DNA from: RGIG5612 sp045604025
Lineage (GTDB): Bacteria > Bacillota > Clostridia > Lachnospirales > Lachnospiraceae
Assembly (NCBI GenBank): GCA_045604025.1
Contig: JAZUNG010000047.1
Span: 1 to 6,420, forward strand
Length of the DNA: 6,420 bases
Direction: 5' to 3'
The notes under the pieces: generated by a model
Told to the model about the DNA's origin: nothing
What the model saw: the letters and a program-made list of their open reading frames with translations, nothing else
Databases searched by the model: none
Shown: positions 1-5,704 of the stretch, piece after piece
How positions within the stretch are numbered: position 1 is the first letter of the stretch
Layout: every line of letters starts with the position of its first letter
Made by a program: the position numbers and the translations under genes

Positions 1-1
1 A

Positions 2-67
2 CTTATCATGGTATCCGCTTTGATGTACGGCTTCAGGATGAGGCGTAGAGAAAGGAGGTTAAACTAA
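2..67 (+). CDS. C-terminal end of a probable wall- or membrane-anchored surface protein (partial)
   Basis: Only the last 21 codons are visible, reading LIMVSALMYGFRMRRRERRL then N and a TAA stop at 65-67. A hydrophobic run followed directly by a cluster of arginines is the usual end of a sortase sorting signal: transmembrane segment plus positively charged cytoplasmic tail. The two complete anchored proteins in this window end the same way (TRRRMNAN and SRRRRDGKAGE). Any LPxTG motif would lie upstream of the window and cannot be seen. In pilus loci the gene before the major pilin is often a tip adhesin or minor pilin, so that is the inferred role. Another frame also ends nearby (TAG at 46-48, ending RFDVRLQDEA) but lacks such a signature. 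Moderate confidence, because so little is visible. Confidence 0.55.
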   Translation, partial: LIMVSALMYGFRMRRRERRLN

Positions 68-91
68 CAGCCTCTGATCTCGACGAATAAA

Positions 92-120
92 CTGACGCCG
101 AAATCTGAAACCGTGATATT
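92..120 (+). promoter_or_regulatory. Possible promoter for the major pilin gene
   Basis: CTGACG at 92-97 matches four of six bases of the -35 consensus TTGACA. After a 17-bp spacer, GATATT at 115-120 matches four of six bases of TATAAT. An extended -10 reading (TG at 114-115, then TATTAC) is also possible. Transcription would begin around 126-130, just before the hairpin-rich leader starting near 137, which is why this pair is preferred. Both boxes are imperfect, so this is a weak call. Confidence 0.3.
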
Positions 121-136
121 ACAACTTAATAAAAGG

Positions 137-257
137 CTGTCCCGATGGAAAACTGTCGAGGTGCCGGAGGGACAGTCAAAATAACCAGCTGTGGTTTGAA
201 ACAGTAAACGCCCTTCACGGGCAGGTAAATATTACTAAAGTCCTTGAAGGGACGGAC
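137..257 (+). promoter_or_regulatory. Structured leader of the pilin mRNA with competing hairpins
   Basis: The stretch between the upstream gene and the pilin contains several perfect complementary arms. CTGTCCC (137-143) pairs with GGGACAG (169-175), but ACTGTC (152-157) can instead pair with GACAGT (171-176). AACCA (183-187) pairs with TGGTT (192-196) around a GCTG loop. GCCC (210-213) pairs with GGGC (219-222), but CCCTTCA (211-217) can alternatively pair with TGAAGGG (245-251), which in turn competes with GTCC (240-243) pairing with GGAC (250-253). Two sets of mutually exclusive helices upstream of the ribosome binding site (AAAGGA, 265-270) suggest an mRNA control or stability element. 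It does not match a riboswitch class I recognise; the c-di-GMP class I and II conserved sequences are not seen. Folding and function are inferred. Confidence 0.4.
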
Positions 258-279
258 TAACAAGAAAGGATGAACGATC

Positions 280-1776
280 ATGAAGAAAATGAAAAAGATC
301 TTCGCTCTGCTGATTGCCATGGTTATGGTACTGGGTATGAGCACAAGCGTGTTTGCGGCTGAAGATGAGGAACCTGCATCTGCTGAAACCGTTACAATTA
401 CAGTTAACCGTGATAGCTCCTATGCTGGTGATGCTGACGAAGCTGGCCGTACATTTACATGGTACAAGGTTTTCACAGCTGTTCCGGCTGAAGATTTCGA
501 GTCCTCCAATGCAAGCGGACATACTGATGGTGTAGCTAACGTTGCAACAGGAGATGGACAGGTTGCTTACTATGCAACAGCTGCTGTTGCTACTGCTCTT
601 GCTAGTGAAGAAAACGTATGGTTTGATGTGCAGGCTATCTCTGGCAGTGAACTCAGTGTGATTACCTGGAAAGATGGCGTTGCTACTGATGCTGCAACTC
701 TTCAGGCTATGGCAAAATGGCTGATTGCCAACAACGCTTACGAAGACACTGCAAGCATGACCTTTGCTGATGGCGCATGGACTGCTGATGTTGAAATTGG
801 TTACTATGTAATTTCCAGTGACACTGGTGACAATGTAATTGCTGCTACCACAGATATCACTGTAAATGAAAAGAATGACTACCCGCCTCTCGTAAAGGAA
901 GAGGAAGACGAGGATAATATTACAATCGTTGACACAGATACCGGTGAAGCTCTCGATGTTGCTATCGGTGATGTTGTGAATTATAGTGTCACGGTTACTA
1001 TTCCTAAAGCTGCCAAGGTTGGCGAGACCATCGAAGTTTGGGATAAAGCGTCCAGCGGTCTTACCTATAATAATGATGTTGTTGCCACTCCGGCTACAAA
1101 TGTGACAGATGGTACGGTTGGAACTGGTGAAGCTTGGCATAAGATTATCACTGTTACAGCTGATAACAAGGGTACTGATGTTGTATTCACATATTCCATG
1201 ACCATTAATGATGACGCTCTGGTTGATACTGATCGTATGAACGAAGCTGGTCTGAAGTATGGTGATGAATATGAATCTCTGCCTCATTCTGTTGAATATA
1301 CTACTTACTTCACTGGTATTATTAAGACAAACAGCGATGAAGAACCTCTGGAAGGTGTCAAGTTTGATCTGTTTGAAGATGGCGTAGCTTTCAACGTAAC
1401 CAAGACTTCAGATGGCTATTACATCCCTGCTGGTGCAGATGTAGTTGGTGCAAGCAACGAAGTTGTAACTGATGCTGATGGTCTTATTAAGATCCGTGGT
1501 CTTGATGATGACAAGACATATACCCTCACCGAGACCTACACTCTTCCTGGCTACAACATGCTTGAAGAGGACGTTACTCTGACACTGACAGAAGACAAGG
1601 ATACTGCTTTTGCTGACATGACAGCTGATGAGTATCAGCCTGTTGTCAACCAGTCTGGTACCGTTCTTCCTTCCACTGGTGGCATCGGTACCACAATCTT
1701 CTACATCATCGGTGCAATCCTTGTAATCGGTGCTGGCGTTGTTCTGGTAACCAGACGTCGCATGAACGCGAACTAA
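280..1776 (+). CDS. Major pilin subunit, LPXTG-anchored, isopeptide-forming
   Basis: This is a 498-residue secreted structural protein, likely the polymerised shaft subunit of a sortase-assembled pilus. Residues 1-26 are a signal peptide (MKKMKK, hydrophobic core, cleavage near VFA/AE). About 31-195 is an N-terminal pilin domain. About 202-330 resembles the fimbrial isopeptide D2 domain: Lys206 after YPPLV, WDKASSGLTYN around Asp255, and MNEAGLKYG with Asn321 as the likely bond partner. About 343-458 is a CnaB/SpaA-like domain with the expected Lys349 (GIIKT), Glu418 (YTLTETYTLPGYN) and Asn457 (VVNQ). LPSTG lies at 463-467 (nt 1666-1680), followed by a hydrophobic segment and TRRRMNAN. A canonical YPK pilin motif is absent; YPP...K near 201-206 is the nearest match, so the inter-subunit lysine is uncertain. 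Start chosen for AAAGGA at 265-270, nine bases before ATG. Codons favour GCT, GTT and GGT, unlike the genes downstream, consistent with high expression. Sortase attachment is inferred from family knowledge. Confidence 0.9.
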   Translation: MKKMKKIFALLIAMVMVLGMSTSVFAAEDEEPASAETVTITVNRDSSYAGDADEAGRTFTWYKVFTAVPAEDFESSNASGHTDGVANVATGDGQVAYYATAAVATALASEENVWFDVQAISGSELSVITWKDGVATDAATLQAMAKWLIANNAYEDTASMTFADGAWTADVEIGYYVISSDTGDNVIAATTDITVNEKNDYPPLVKEEEDEDNITIVDTDTGEALDVAIGDVVNYSVTVTIPKAAKVGETIEVWDKASSGLTYNNDVVATPATNVTDGTVGTGEAWHKIITVTADNKGTDVVFTYSMTINDDALVDTDRMNEAGLKYGDEYESLPHSVEYTTYFTGIIKTNSDEEPLEGVKFDLFEDGVAFNVTKTSDGYYIPAGADVVGASNEVVTDADGLIKIRGLDDDKTYTLTETYTLPGYNMLEEDVTLTLTEDKDTAFADMTADEYQPVVNQSGTVLPSTGGIGTTIFYIIGAILVIGAGVVLVTRRRMNAN

Positions 1777-1866
1777 GTAGAAGCGACCAATACTAAAACG
1801 ATGGTCAAAAGCAGATAATCCATCTGATCCGACCACACTGAATTAACAAACAAACCCCAACAAAAC

Positions 1867-1894
1867 GGGAGCCTGACCATCAGGCTAGGCTCCC
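1867..1894 (+). terminator. Hairpin downstream of the major pilin gene, possible terminator
   Basis: GGGAGCCT (1867-1874) pairs perfectly with AGGCTCCC (1887-1894). An alternative perfect stem is AGCCTGA (1870-1876) with TCAGGCT (1880-1886) around a CCA loop; both arise from a tandem AGGCT at the 3' side. It begins about 90 bp after the pilin stop and is followed by the palindrome TCCCCGGGGA (1891-1900). There is no T-tract after it on the + strand, so it is not a textbook intrinsic terminator. It may instead protect the 3' end of the pilin mRNA or only partly stop transcription. Confidence 0.4.
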
Positions 1895-1994
1895 CGGGGA
1901 AATCATTTACCTACACAATCACATAGTATAAACCGGAATGAAATGACCGGGTCACACACCCGATCCAAGTTTGGTTCCGACAACAGCTAAAAAG

Positions 1995-2018
1995 ATATTA
2001 ACAGATATATGTTAATAT
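1995..2018. promoter_or_regulatory. Perfect 9+9 bp inverted repeat, operator-like
   Basis: ATATTAACA (1995-2003) and TGTTAATAT (2010-2018) are exact reverse complements separated by GATATA. Twofold symmetry of this size is typical of binding sites for dimeric regulators, and the site would overlap the -10 of a weak promoter-like pair (1971-1999). A 9-bp repeat in AT-rich DNA can also occur by chance, and no regulator gene is in the window. Confidence 0.3.
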
Positions 2019-2025
2019 ACACTGC

Positions 2026-2111
2026 CGTCCATCCCTGCGGGACGCCTTTCACAACTCGCTTTGTTGAGTTTTGTGAGCGCAGGAACGGCTCTGGTCAGCT
2101 GCCGGAGCCGT
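2026..2111 (+). other. GC-rich double-hairpin region, candidate structured RNA
   Basis: The first hairpin has outer arms CCTGCG (2034-2039) and CGCAGG (2078-2083), and an inner stem TCACAA (2049-2054) with TTGTGA (2071-2076), extended by CTC (2055-2057) with GAG (2066-2068) past a two-base bulge. The second is ACGGCTCTGG (2085-2094) with CCGGAGCCGT (2102-2111), ten pairs including one G-U, around a 7-base loop. CGTCC (2026-2030) with GGACG (2040-2044) competes with the first. This compact GC-rich block stands out in AT-rich surroundings and encodes no protein. Strand is assigned only because all neighbouring genes are on +. Confidence 0.35.
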
Positions 2112-2219
2112 GTGGAGGCAGAAAGACACGTATCATAACATTTAATAAAACTAACATTTTAGCAACATCAAATATAGTTTAAGAAACAATATTAAATTTG
2201 TGATCGTTATTCCATTATA

Positions 2220-2248
2220 CCGGGGCTCCTGCTGGGCAGGAGCTCCGG
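2220..2248 (+). other. Very strong 13-bp stem-loop upstream of the mini-gene
   Basis: CCGGGGCTCCTGC (2220-2232) pairs with GCAGGAGCTCCGG (2236-2248) across a TGG loop; all thirteen positions pair, one as G-U. It ends 28 bases before the AGGAG ribosome binding site of the mini-gene. No T-tract follows on either strand, so it is unlikely to be a simple intrinsic terminator. It may be an mRNA processing or stabilising element. Confidence 0.45.
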
Positions 2249-2287
2249 GAGAGGAAAAAACGGTCAGGAAGCGAACAGGAGAAATCC

Positions 2288-2428
2288 ATGAGCAACATCA
2301 ATGTTACAGCATATCTTCCGGGAACCGGCGGTATAGGAACAACTATATTCTACATAGTGGGCGGAGTCCTGGTAGTGGCAGCAGCGGTCGTGCTGATCGC
2401 GCGGTTAAGCACATTTAGGAAAAAATAA
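2288..2428 (+). CDS. 46-residue mini-gene consisting of a free-standing LPXTG sorting signal
   Basis: The predicted peptide has nine leading residues (MSNINVTAY), then LPGTGG at 10-15, a hydrophobic segment from about 16 to 38 and a basic tail ending FRKK. The stretch LPGTGGIGTTIFYIVGG parallels the end of the major pilin, LPSTGGIGTTIFYIIGA. The start is supported by AGGAG at 2277-2281, six bases before ATG. There is no signal peptide and no extracellular domain. The uncharged N-terminus and positive C-terminus predict the LPGTG end outside the cell with the membrane segment as anchor, so a sortase could in principle reach it. Thirteen residues from LP to IFYI match the pilin, yet ten use different synonymous codons, which argues against a recent copy of the pilin 3' end. 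It could be a working small protein or the remnant of a second pilin gene; upstream sequence shows no decayed pilin. Too short for most gene finders. Confidence 0.6.
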   Translation: MSNINVTAYLPGTGGIGTTIFYIVGGVLVVAAAVVLIARLSTFRKK

Positions 2429-2543
2429 CAACAAGCATAAAGTACGTAAATAACAGATTAAAAGATCTTTCATATAGATAATAAATATCAGATAACCATA
2501 ATGATAAATCACACCGTTTTGGTTTATAACTGAGGAGGTTGCA

Positions 2544-3749
2544 ATGTTAACTGGAAGTAACAAGAAAAACAGGCATACATTAACCGCGTGGCTGTTGCGT
2601 TCGGCGGCGCTGGTTGTTGTTGCTGCGCTTTCTGCCATGTATTTTGCAGGAGCAGTCTTCGCTGAGGGAGATGAATCATCCCTGACAGTGAAGTTTTCTG
2701 CCACCAGCGGAATAATGGAGGATGAAGACCTTAAAGAAGATGAGTTGGTCGTGGATCTTTATCAGGTAGCAAAAGGGGATAAGGATACTGTTTTTGACAC
2801 TTATAATCTTTCCATTACTGCTGATTTTGGAGACCTTGCAGATGAAGTGGAAAAAGCTCAGGTCAAGGTTGAGGAAGGCGCAGAAGGAGAAGACAACACT
2901 TCTCAGTGGAAGGCTATCACACAAAGCGCAGTTGATCTGGTGAAAAGTGAAAAAGTATCTGAAGAACCAATTACGGGAACAGCCGGAACAGCAATAACAG
3001 ATATCGAGCCGGGGCTCTATCTTGTGCTTACGCATAATTCTCTCGAGGTCATCAAAGCTAAGGACCGCTCCATGGATTCATATTTTACCACTGAGGAAGA
3101 TGGGAAGATAACCACGATTGCCCTTACAGATGATTATGAGTACCATTTTGAGCCGCAGCTTATCTTCCTTCCGGCAAAAAATCATGATGATGAGACAGGA
3201 ATCATTCCCGCAGACACATTCAACACAGCAGCTGACTGGGGCGAATGGGTTCATGAAGCCGAGATTATTCTGAAGCCTACCCAGATAGAGCGTTTTGGAT
3301 CGATCAGGGTTAATAAGGTACTTACATCGAAAGAGTCTGACGCCACATTCGTATTTGAGGTCAAAGCTGATAAGAATGGCAAACCTACATACAGCAATGT
3401 CTTCACCCTGAACTTTTTCGGAAGCCAGACTGCAAGCAGTTTTACACTGGAGAAGAAGATTCCGGTTGGATCCACCGTGACAGTCACCGAGGTGTATGAA
3501 GGGGCAGGCTATAGGCTGGATTCAGTATCACCGAGAGACGGGCAGGTGGTCATAGAGGATTCCGAAACAGTATATGAGGTTACTATCACAAACCGTCCTG
3601 CAGACGGTCCGGGAGGATACGGCATCCTTAATACATTCACATCAGACGGAACTGACTGGACATGGCATGATATCAGTGGAAATGAAGAAGGCTATGACAG
3701 CAGCGTTACCCTTGATGACACCGCTGCAGGCAGCAATACAGAAGAGTAA
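2544..3749 (+). CDS. Secreted pilin-like protein without a wall anchor
   Basis: 401 residues, with a strong ribosome binding site (AGGAGG, 2533-2538) five bases before ATG. Residues 1-40 form a long signal peptide (basic region NKKNRH, hydrophobic AALVVVAALSAMYFAG, cleavage near VFA/EGD). Residues 41-250 form an acidic domain with pilin-like features such as ITDIEPGLYLVLTH (151-164). About 252-351 is a CnaB-like beta-sandwich (GSIRVNKVL, VTVTEVYEGAGYRL, YEVTITN) in which Lys258, Glu316 and Asn350 sit where an intramolecular isopeptide bond would be expected. The tail (352-401) is Gly/Asp/Glu/Ser-rich and ends in NTEE; there is no LPXTG motif, membrane segment or basic end. It is therefore probably released or incorporated into a fibre by another route. 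It begins the five-gene run, 14 bp before the next gene. Pilin relationship is inferred from visible motifs. Confidence 0.8.
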   Translation: MLTGSNKKNRHTLTAWLLRSAALVVVAALSAMYFAGAVFAEGDESSLTVKFSATSGIMEDEDLKEDELVVDLYQVAKGDKDTVFDTYNLSITADFGDLADEVEKAQVKVEEGAEGEDNTSQWKAITQSAVDLVKSEKVSEEPITGTAGTAITDIEPGLYLVLTHNSLEVIKAKDRSMDSYFTTEEDGKITTIALTDDYEYHFEPQLIFLPAKNHDDETGIIPADTFNTAADWGEWVHEAEIILKPTQIERFGSIRVNKVLTSKESDATFVFEVKADKNGKPTYSNVFTLNFFGSQTASSFTLEKKIPVGSTVTVTEVYEGAGYRLDSVSPRDGQVVIEDSETVYEVTITNRPADGPGGYGILNTFTSDGTDWTWHDISGNEEGYDSSVTLDDTAAGSNTEE

Positions 3750-3763
3750 AGGAGGATCAGGAC

Positions 3764-4267
3764 ATGAAGAACAGATATAAGATCATCATAGCCGGTCTGG
3801 TCCTGGTGCTTGTGATGAGCGCAGGGATAGGCAGCGCCTGGGCATACTTTACGACGTTTGATGAGGCAGCCGGAAATATCCAGATCAGCATAGAACCTCC
3901 CAGGATCGATGAGGAATATACAGAAGGCGCCAAGCACGTAGTTATCACCAATAATCCCGACTCCAGCGTATATGTTTGGGTCAGGGCAAGGGCTTTCGTT
4001 GGCGAGGAATACAAAAAGTATGTAGGCACACCTTCAGGCGAGGGCTGGAGCAACGAAGGGGACTGGTCGTACTACGGGACGCCGCTTGCACCCGGAGCCA
4101 AGACGGGCACCCTTGATATAACAGTAACCGGGATTCCGGTTACCCCGGAGAGCAAAGGCGAGACCGTAAATGTAGCCGTGGTATATGAATGCATACCCGC
4201 AGCATTTGATGAAGAAGGAAATCCGATAGCTGCCACAGCAGCTGACTGGGAAAAGGAGGCAGAATGA
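3764..4267 (+). CDS. Small secreted protein with SipW-type signal peptide, TasA/camelysin-like
   Basis: 167 residues. The N-terminus (MKNRYK, hydrophobic IIIAGLVLVLVMSAGIG, then SAWAYFTT) matches the SipW-dependent signal peptide type seen in TasA and camelysin, with cleavage expected after Ala27 and an aromatic YFT just after it. The remainder is beta-rich (VVITNNPDSSVYVWVRARAF at 59-78, ETVNVAVVYECIP at 133-145) and resembles small TasA-like proteins of Lachnospiraceae surface clusters as I recall them. There is no wall anchor. Ribosome binding site AAAGGAGG (3748-3755) lies eight bases before ATG and 14 bp separate it from the previous gene. Its stop overlaps the next start, so the two products are probably made in linked amounts. 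Likely role: fibre subunit or assembly partner, exported through a dedicated SipW-like peptidase not present in the window. Confidence 0.75.
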   Translation: MKNRYKIIIAGLVLVLVMSAGIGSAWAYFTTFDEAAGNIQISIEPPRIDEEYTEGAKHVVITNNPDSSVYVWVRARAFVGEEYKKYVGTPSGEGWSNEGDWSYYGTPLAPGAKTGTLDITVTGIPVTPESKGETVNVAVVYECIPAAFDEEGNPIAATAADWEKEAE

Positions 4268-4938
4268 TGAGTAAGGTAAAGAAGTTCATAAAGTCTCCCG
4301 CGATGCTGGTCATCCTGTTCTCCATAGCAGCAGGCCTCATTATCAGCGGATCTATAGGCGGAGCACGGGCCGTGCTGGAATATTCAGACACCTACCAGTC
4401 ACAGCTGAACCTGTATTCAATCGACATCCGGCTCAATGACGGAAGCGGAGTCCTCCTTGAGAGTCTGAAAAAAGACCTTGAGGAAAAAGAAGAGAAGTTC
4501 GTGATAGGGAAACATTACACTGAACCCCTGACGGTCAACAACAGCGGAACGATCGATGAGTATGTACGAGTCATCGTGACCAGGTACTGGGAGACTGAGG
4601 ATGAAGAGAACGGAGTAGTTAAAGACTATACTCTCGATCCTGAAAAGATAATCCTAAAGGGAACAGGCGATGGATGGGTACTCGACGAAGCATATTCAAC
4701 AAAGGAAAAGCTGGTGTTCTACTATACAGGCATAGTTGAAGCAGGAGGTGCAGCGCCGGAACTTAAGCTGGATTACTGCATAGACATCAGCGCCGCAAAA
4801 GACAAAGATTATGACGGAGCAAGCTTTAAGCTTGAAGCCGAGGCAGACGGCGTACAGACACATAACGCACAGCACGCCATCACGAGCGCATGGGGCCGCC
4901 CGGTAACTGTGAGCGGCGGAACGCTCAGTCTGAACTGA
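4264..4938 (+). CDS. Second SipW-type secreted protein, TasA-like partner
   Basis: 224 residues from the first ATG. The signal region (KKFIKSPAMLVILFSIAAGL, then IISGSIGGARA/VLEYSDTY) ends near Ala36 and is again of the non-standard SipW-like style. Residues 84-110 (HYTEPLTVNNSGTIDEYVRV and VTRYW) resemble the TasA-like pattern of an N-N-S-G turn followed by a V-R-V strand. About 197-212 reads VQTHNAQHAITSAWGR, a C-terminal box I associate with this group. No wall anchor. The first ATG overlaps the previous stop by four bases (ATGA). A second ATG at 4267 sits seven bases from AAGGAGG (4253-4259), better spaced than the first at four, so the real start may be 4267, one codon shorter. Coupled to the previous gene, suggesting a two-part structural unit. 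Confidence 0.75.
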   Translation: MMSKVKKFIKSPAMLVILFSIAAGLIISGSIGGARAVLEYSDTYQSQLNLYSIDIRLNDGSGVLLESLKKDLEEKEEKFVIGKHYTEPLTVNNSGTIDEYVRVIVTRYWETEDEENGVVKDYTLDPEKIILKGTGDGWVLDEAYSTKEKLVFYYTGIVEAGGAAPELKLDYCIDISAAKDKDYDGASFKLEAEADGVQTHNAQHAITSAWGRPVTVSGGTLSLN

Positions 4939-4953
4939 AGGAGGGATGAATAA

Positions 4954-5703
4954 ATGAGTAAGAAGATAATAACACTGATCCTTACCGCAGCCCTCTGCCT
5001 GGCGCTTGCCGGGACAGCGTTCGCAGCTGATGGCTGGGATGACCCGATAAAAGGCAGGGATGACCTGCATGTGACATACAAGGCGGACGGAACCTGGGAT
5101 TCGAGCTTGGGCAGCACCTGGGATGATCTTTTCCAGAGCGATACCGTAAAAGGAGGGATCCAGCCTGGGGATACTATACAGATAACTGTGGCTCTTAACA
5201 ATGAGCATGACGGGGAGAACGCCTGGTATCTTGAGAACAAGGTGCTGCAGACGCTCGAGGAGACCCAGAAGGCATCGAATGGAGCCTATACATACAAGCT
5301 GACTTACACAAACCCAGCCGGAGAGACCAGGAACTTAAAGGATGTGGTCGTCGGCGGATCCGAGCAGACCGGAATGAAGGATGCCACCGAAGGCATAGCA
5401 GATGAACCTGTCTATCTTGATACTTTCAAAAAGGGTGACAAAGGAAGCGTTACCCTGGAGATCAAGCTGGACGGAGAGTCCCAGGGAAATGCATACCAGC
5501 TTACACAGGGACAGCTGCAGCTCTTATTTGGAGTGGAGCAGCTGGGCACGACGACACCGCCAAAGAGCAATACACCCAACACAGGCGACAGAAGCAATGC
5601 GCTCCCTTACATGATTGCGATGTTTGCCGCAGGCGTGGCAATCCTGGTGGTCGCCATAGTCATGGTCTCAAGGAGAAGGCGTGACGGAAAGGCCGGTGAA
5701 TGA
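4954..5703 (+). CDS. Wall-anchored secreted protein with TPNTGD sorting signal
   Basis: 249 residues. Residues 1-24 are an ordinary signal peptide (MSKKIITLILTAALCLALAG, cleavage near AFA/AD). The ectodomain, about 25-200, includes LFQSDTVKGGIQPGDTIQIT (59-78), a pattern close to the 'D-PGD-T-ITV-N' region of TasA-like surface proteins, then a long acidic beta-rich part. A linker TTTPPKSN leads into TPNTG (207-211) and D212, a hydrophobic segment about 216-239, and SRRRRDGKAGE. The threonine instead of leucine and the following Asp differ from LPSTGG of the major pilin, suggesting recognition by another sortase class or looser specificity. AAGGAGGG (4938-4945) lies eight bases before ATG. It is probably the member that fixes the unanchored neighbours to the wall; that role is inferred from context. 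Confidence 0.78.
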   Translation: MSKKIITLILTAALCLALAGTAFAADGWDDPIKGRDDLHVTYKADGTWDSSLGSTWDDLFQSDTVKGGIQPGDTIQITVALNNEHDGENAWYLENKVLQTLEETQKASNGAYTYKLTYTNPAGETRNLKDVVVGGSEQTGMKDATEGIADEPVYLDTFKKGDKGSVTLEIKLDGESQGNAYQLTQGQLQLLFGVEQLGTTTPPKSNTPNTGDRSNALPYMIAMFAAGVAILVVAIVMVSRRRRDGKAGE

Positions 5704-5704
5704 G

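Larger units (their letters stand above)
1777..2287. other. Long intergenic region without a convincing gene, rich in hairpins
   Basis: These 511 bases hold no open frame with a plausible start and ribosome binding site, and no trace of a decayed pilin domain was seen in any + frame. In order it contains: a hairpin at 1867-1894; a nested pair of arms, CGGAA (1934-1938) with TTCCG (1975-1979) enclosing CGGGT (1948-1952) with ACCCG (1958-1962); a perfect inverted repeat at 1995-2018; two adjacent GC-rich hairpins at 2034-2111; an AT-rich stretch about 2125-2215; and a 13-bp stem at 2220-2248. A weak promoter-like pair is TTGGTT (1971-1976) with GATATT (1994-1999), spaced 17 bp. The density of pairing suggests a regulatory or non-coding RNA role, but nothing here matches a family I know. 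Confidence 0.6.

Noticed and set aside
1..48. Alternative frame ending with TAG at 46-48 (…RFDVRLQDEA)
   Set aside because: The frame ending at 67 shows a hydrophobic run plus arginine cluster matching the other anchored proteins here, which explains the sequence better.
52..59. AAGGAGGT, a strong ribosome binding site sequence
   Set aside because: No start codon follows at a workable distance, and the bases are explained as codons for the Arg-rich end of the upstream protein.
100..279. c-di-GMP riboswitch in the pilin leader
   Set aside because: Such switches do control surface fibres in Clostridia, but the conserved class I and class II core sequences as I know them are not present.
235..1287. 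Long open frame on the minus strand opposite the major pilin (350 codons)
   Set aside because: It is a shadow of the pilin's strong codon bias: the product is rich in Ser, Asn, Ile and Cys without domains, and the + strand gene has full signal, domain and anchor evidence.
1777..2287. Mini-gene as the intact end of a frameshifted full-length pilin
   Set aside because: The region upstream has frequent stops in all three + frames and no pilin-like segments, so a recent single frameshift cannot restore a larger gene.
2200..2418. 72-codon + frame starting with GTG at 2200
   Set aside because: It has no ribosome binding site, its product is a charged non-descript sequence, and it overlaps in another frame the mini-gene that has a sorting signal and a proper binding site.
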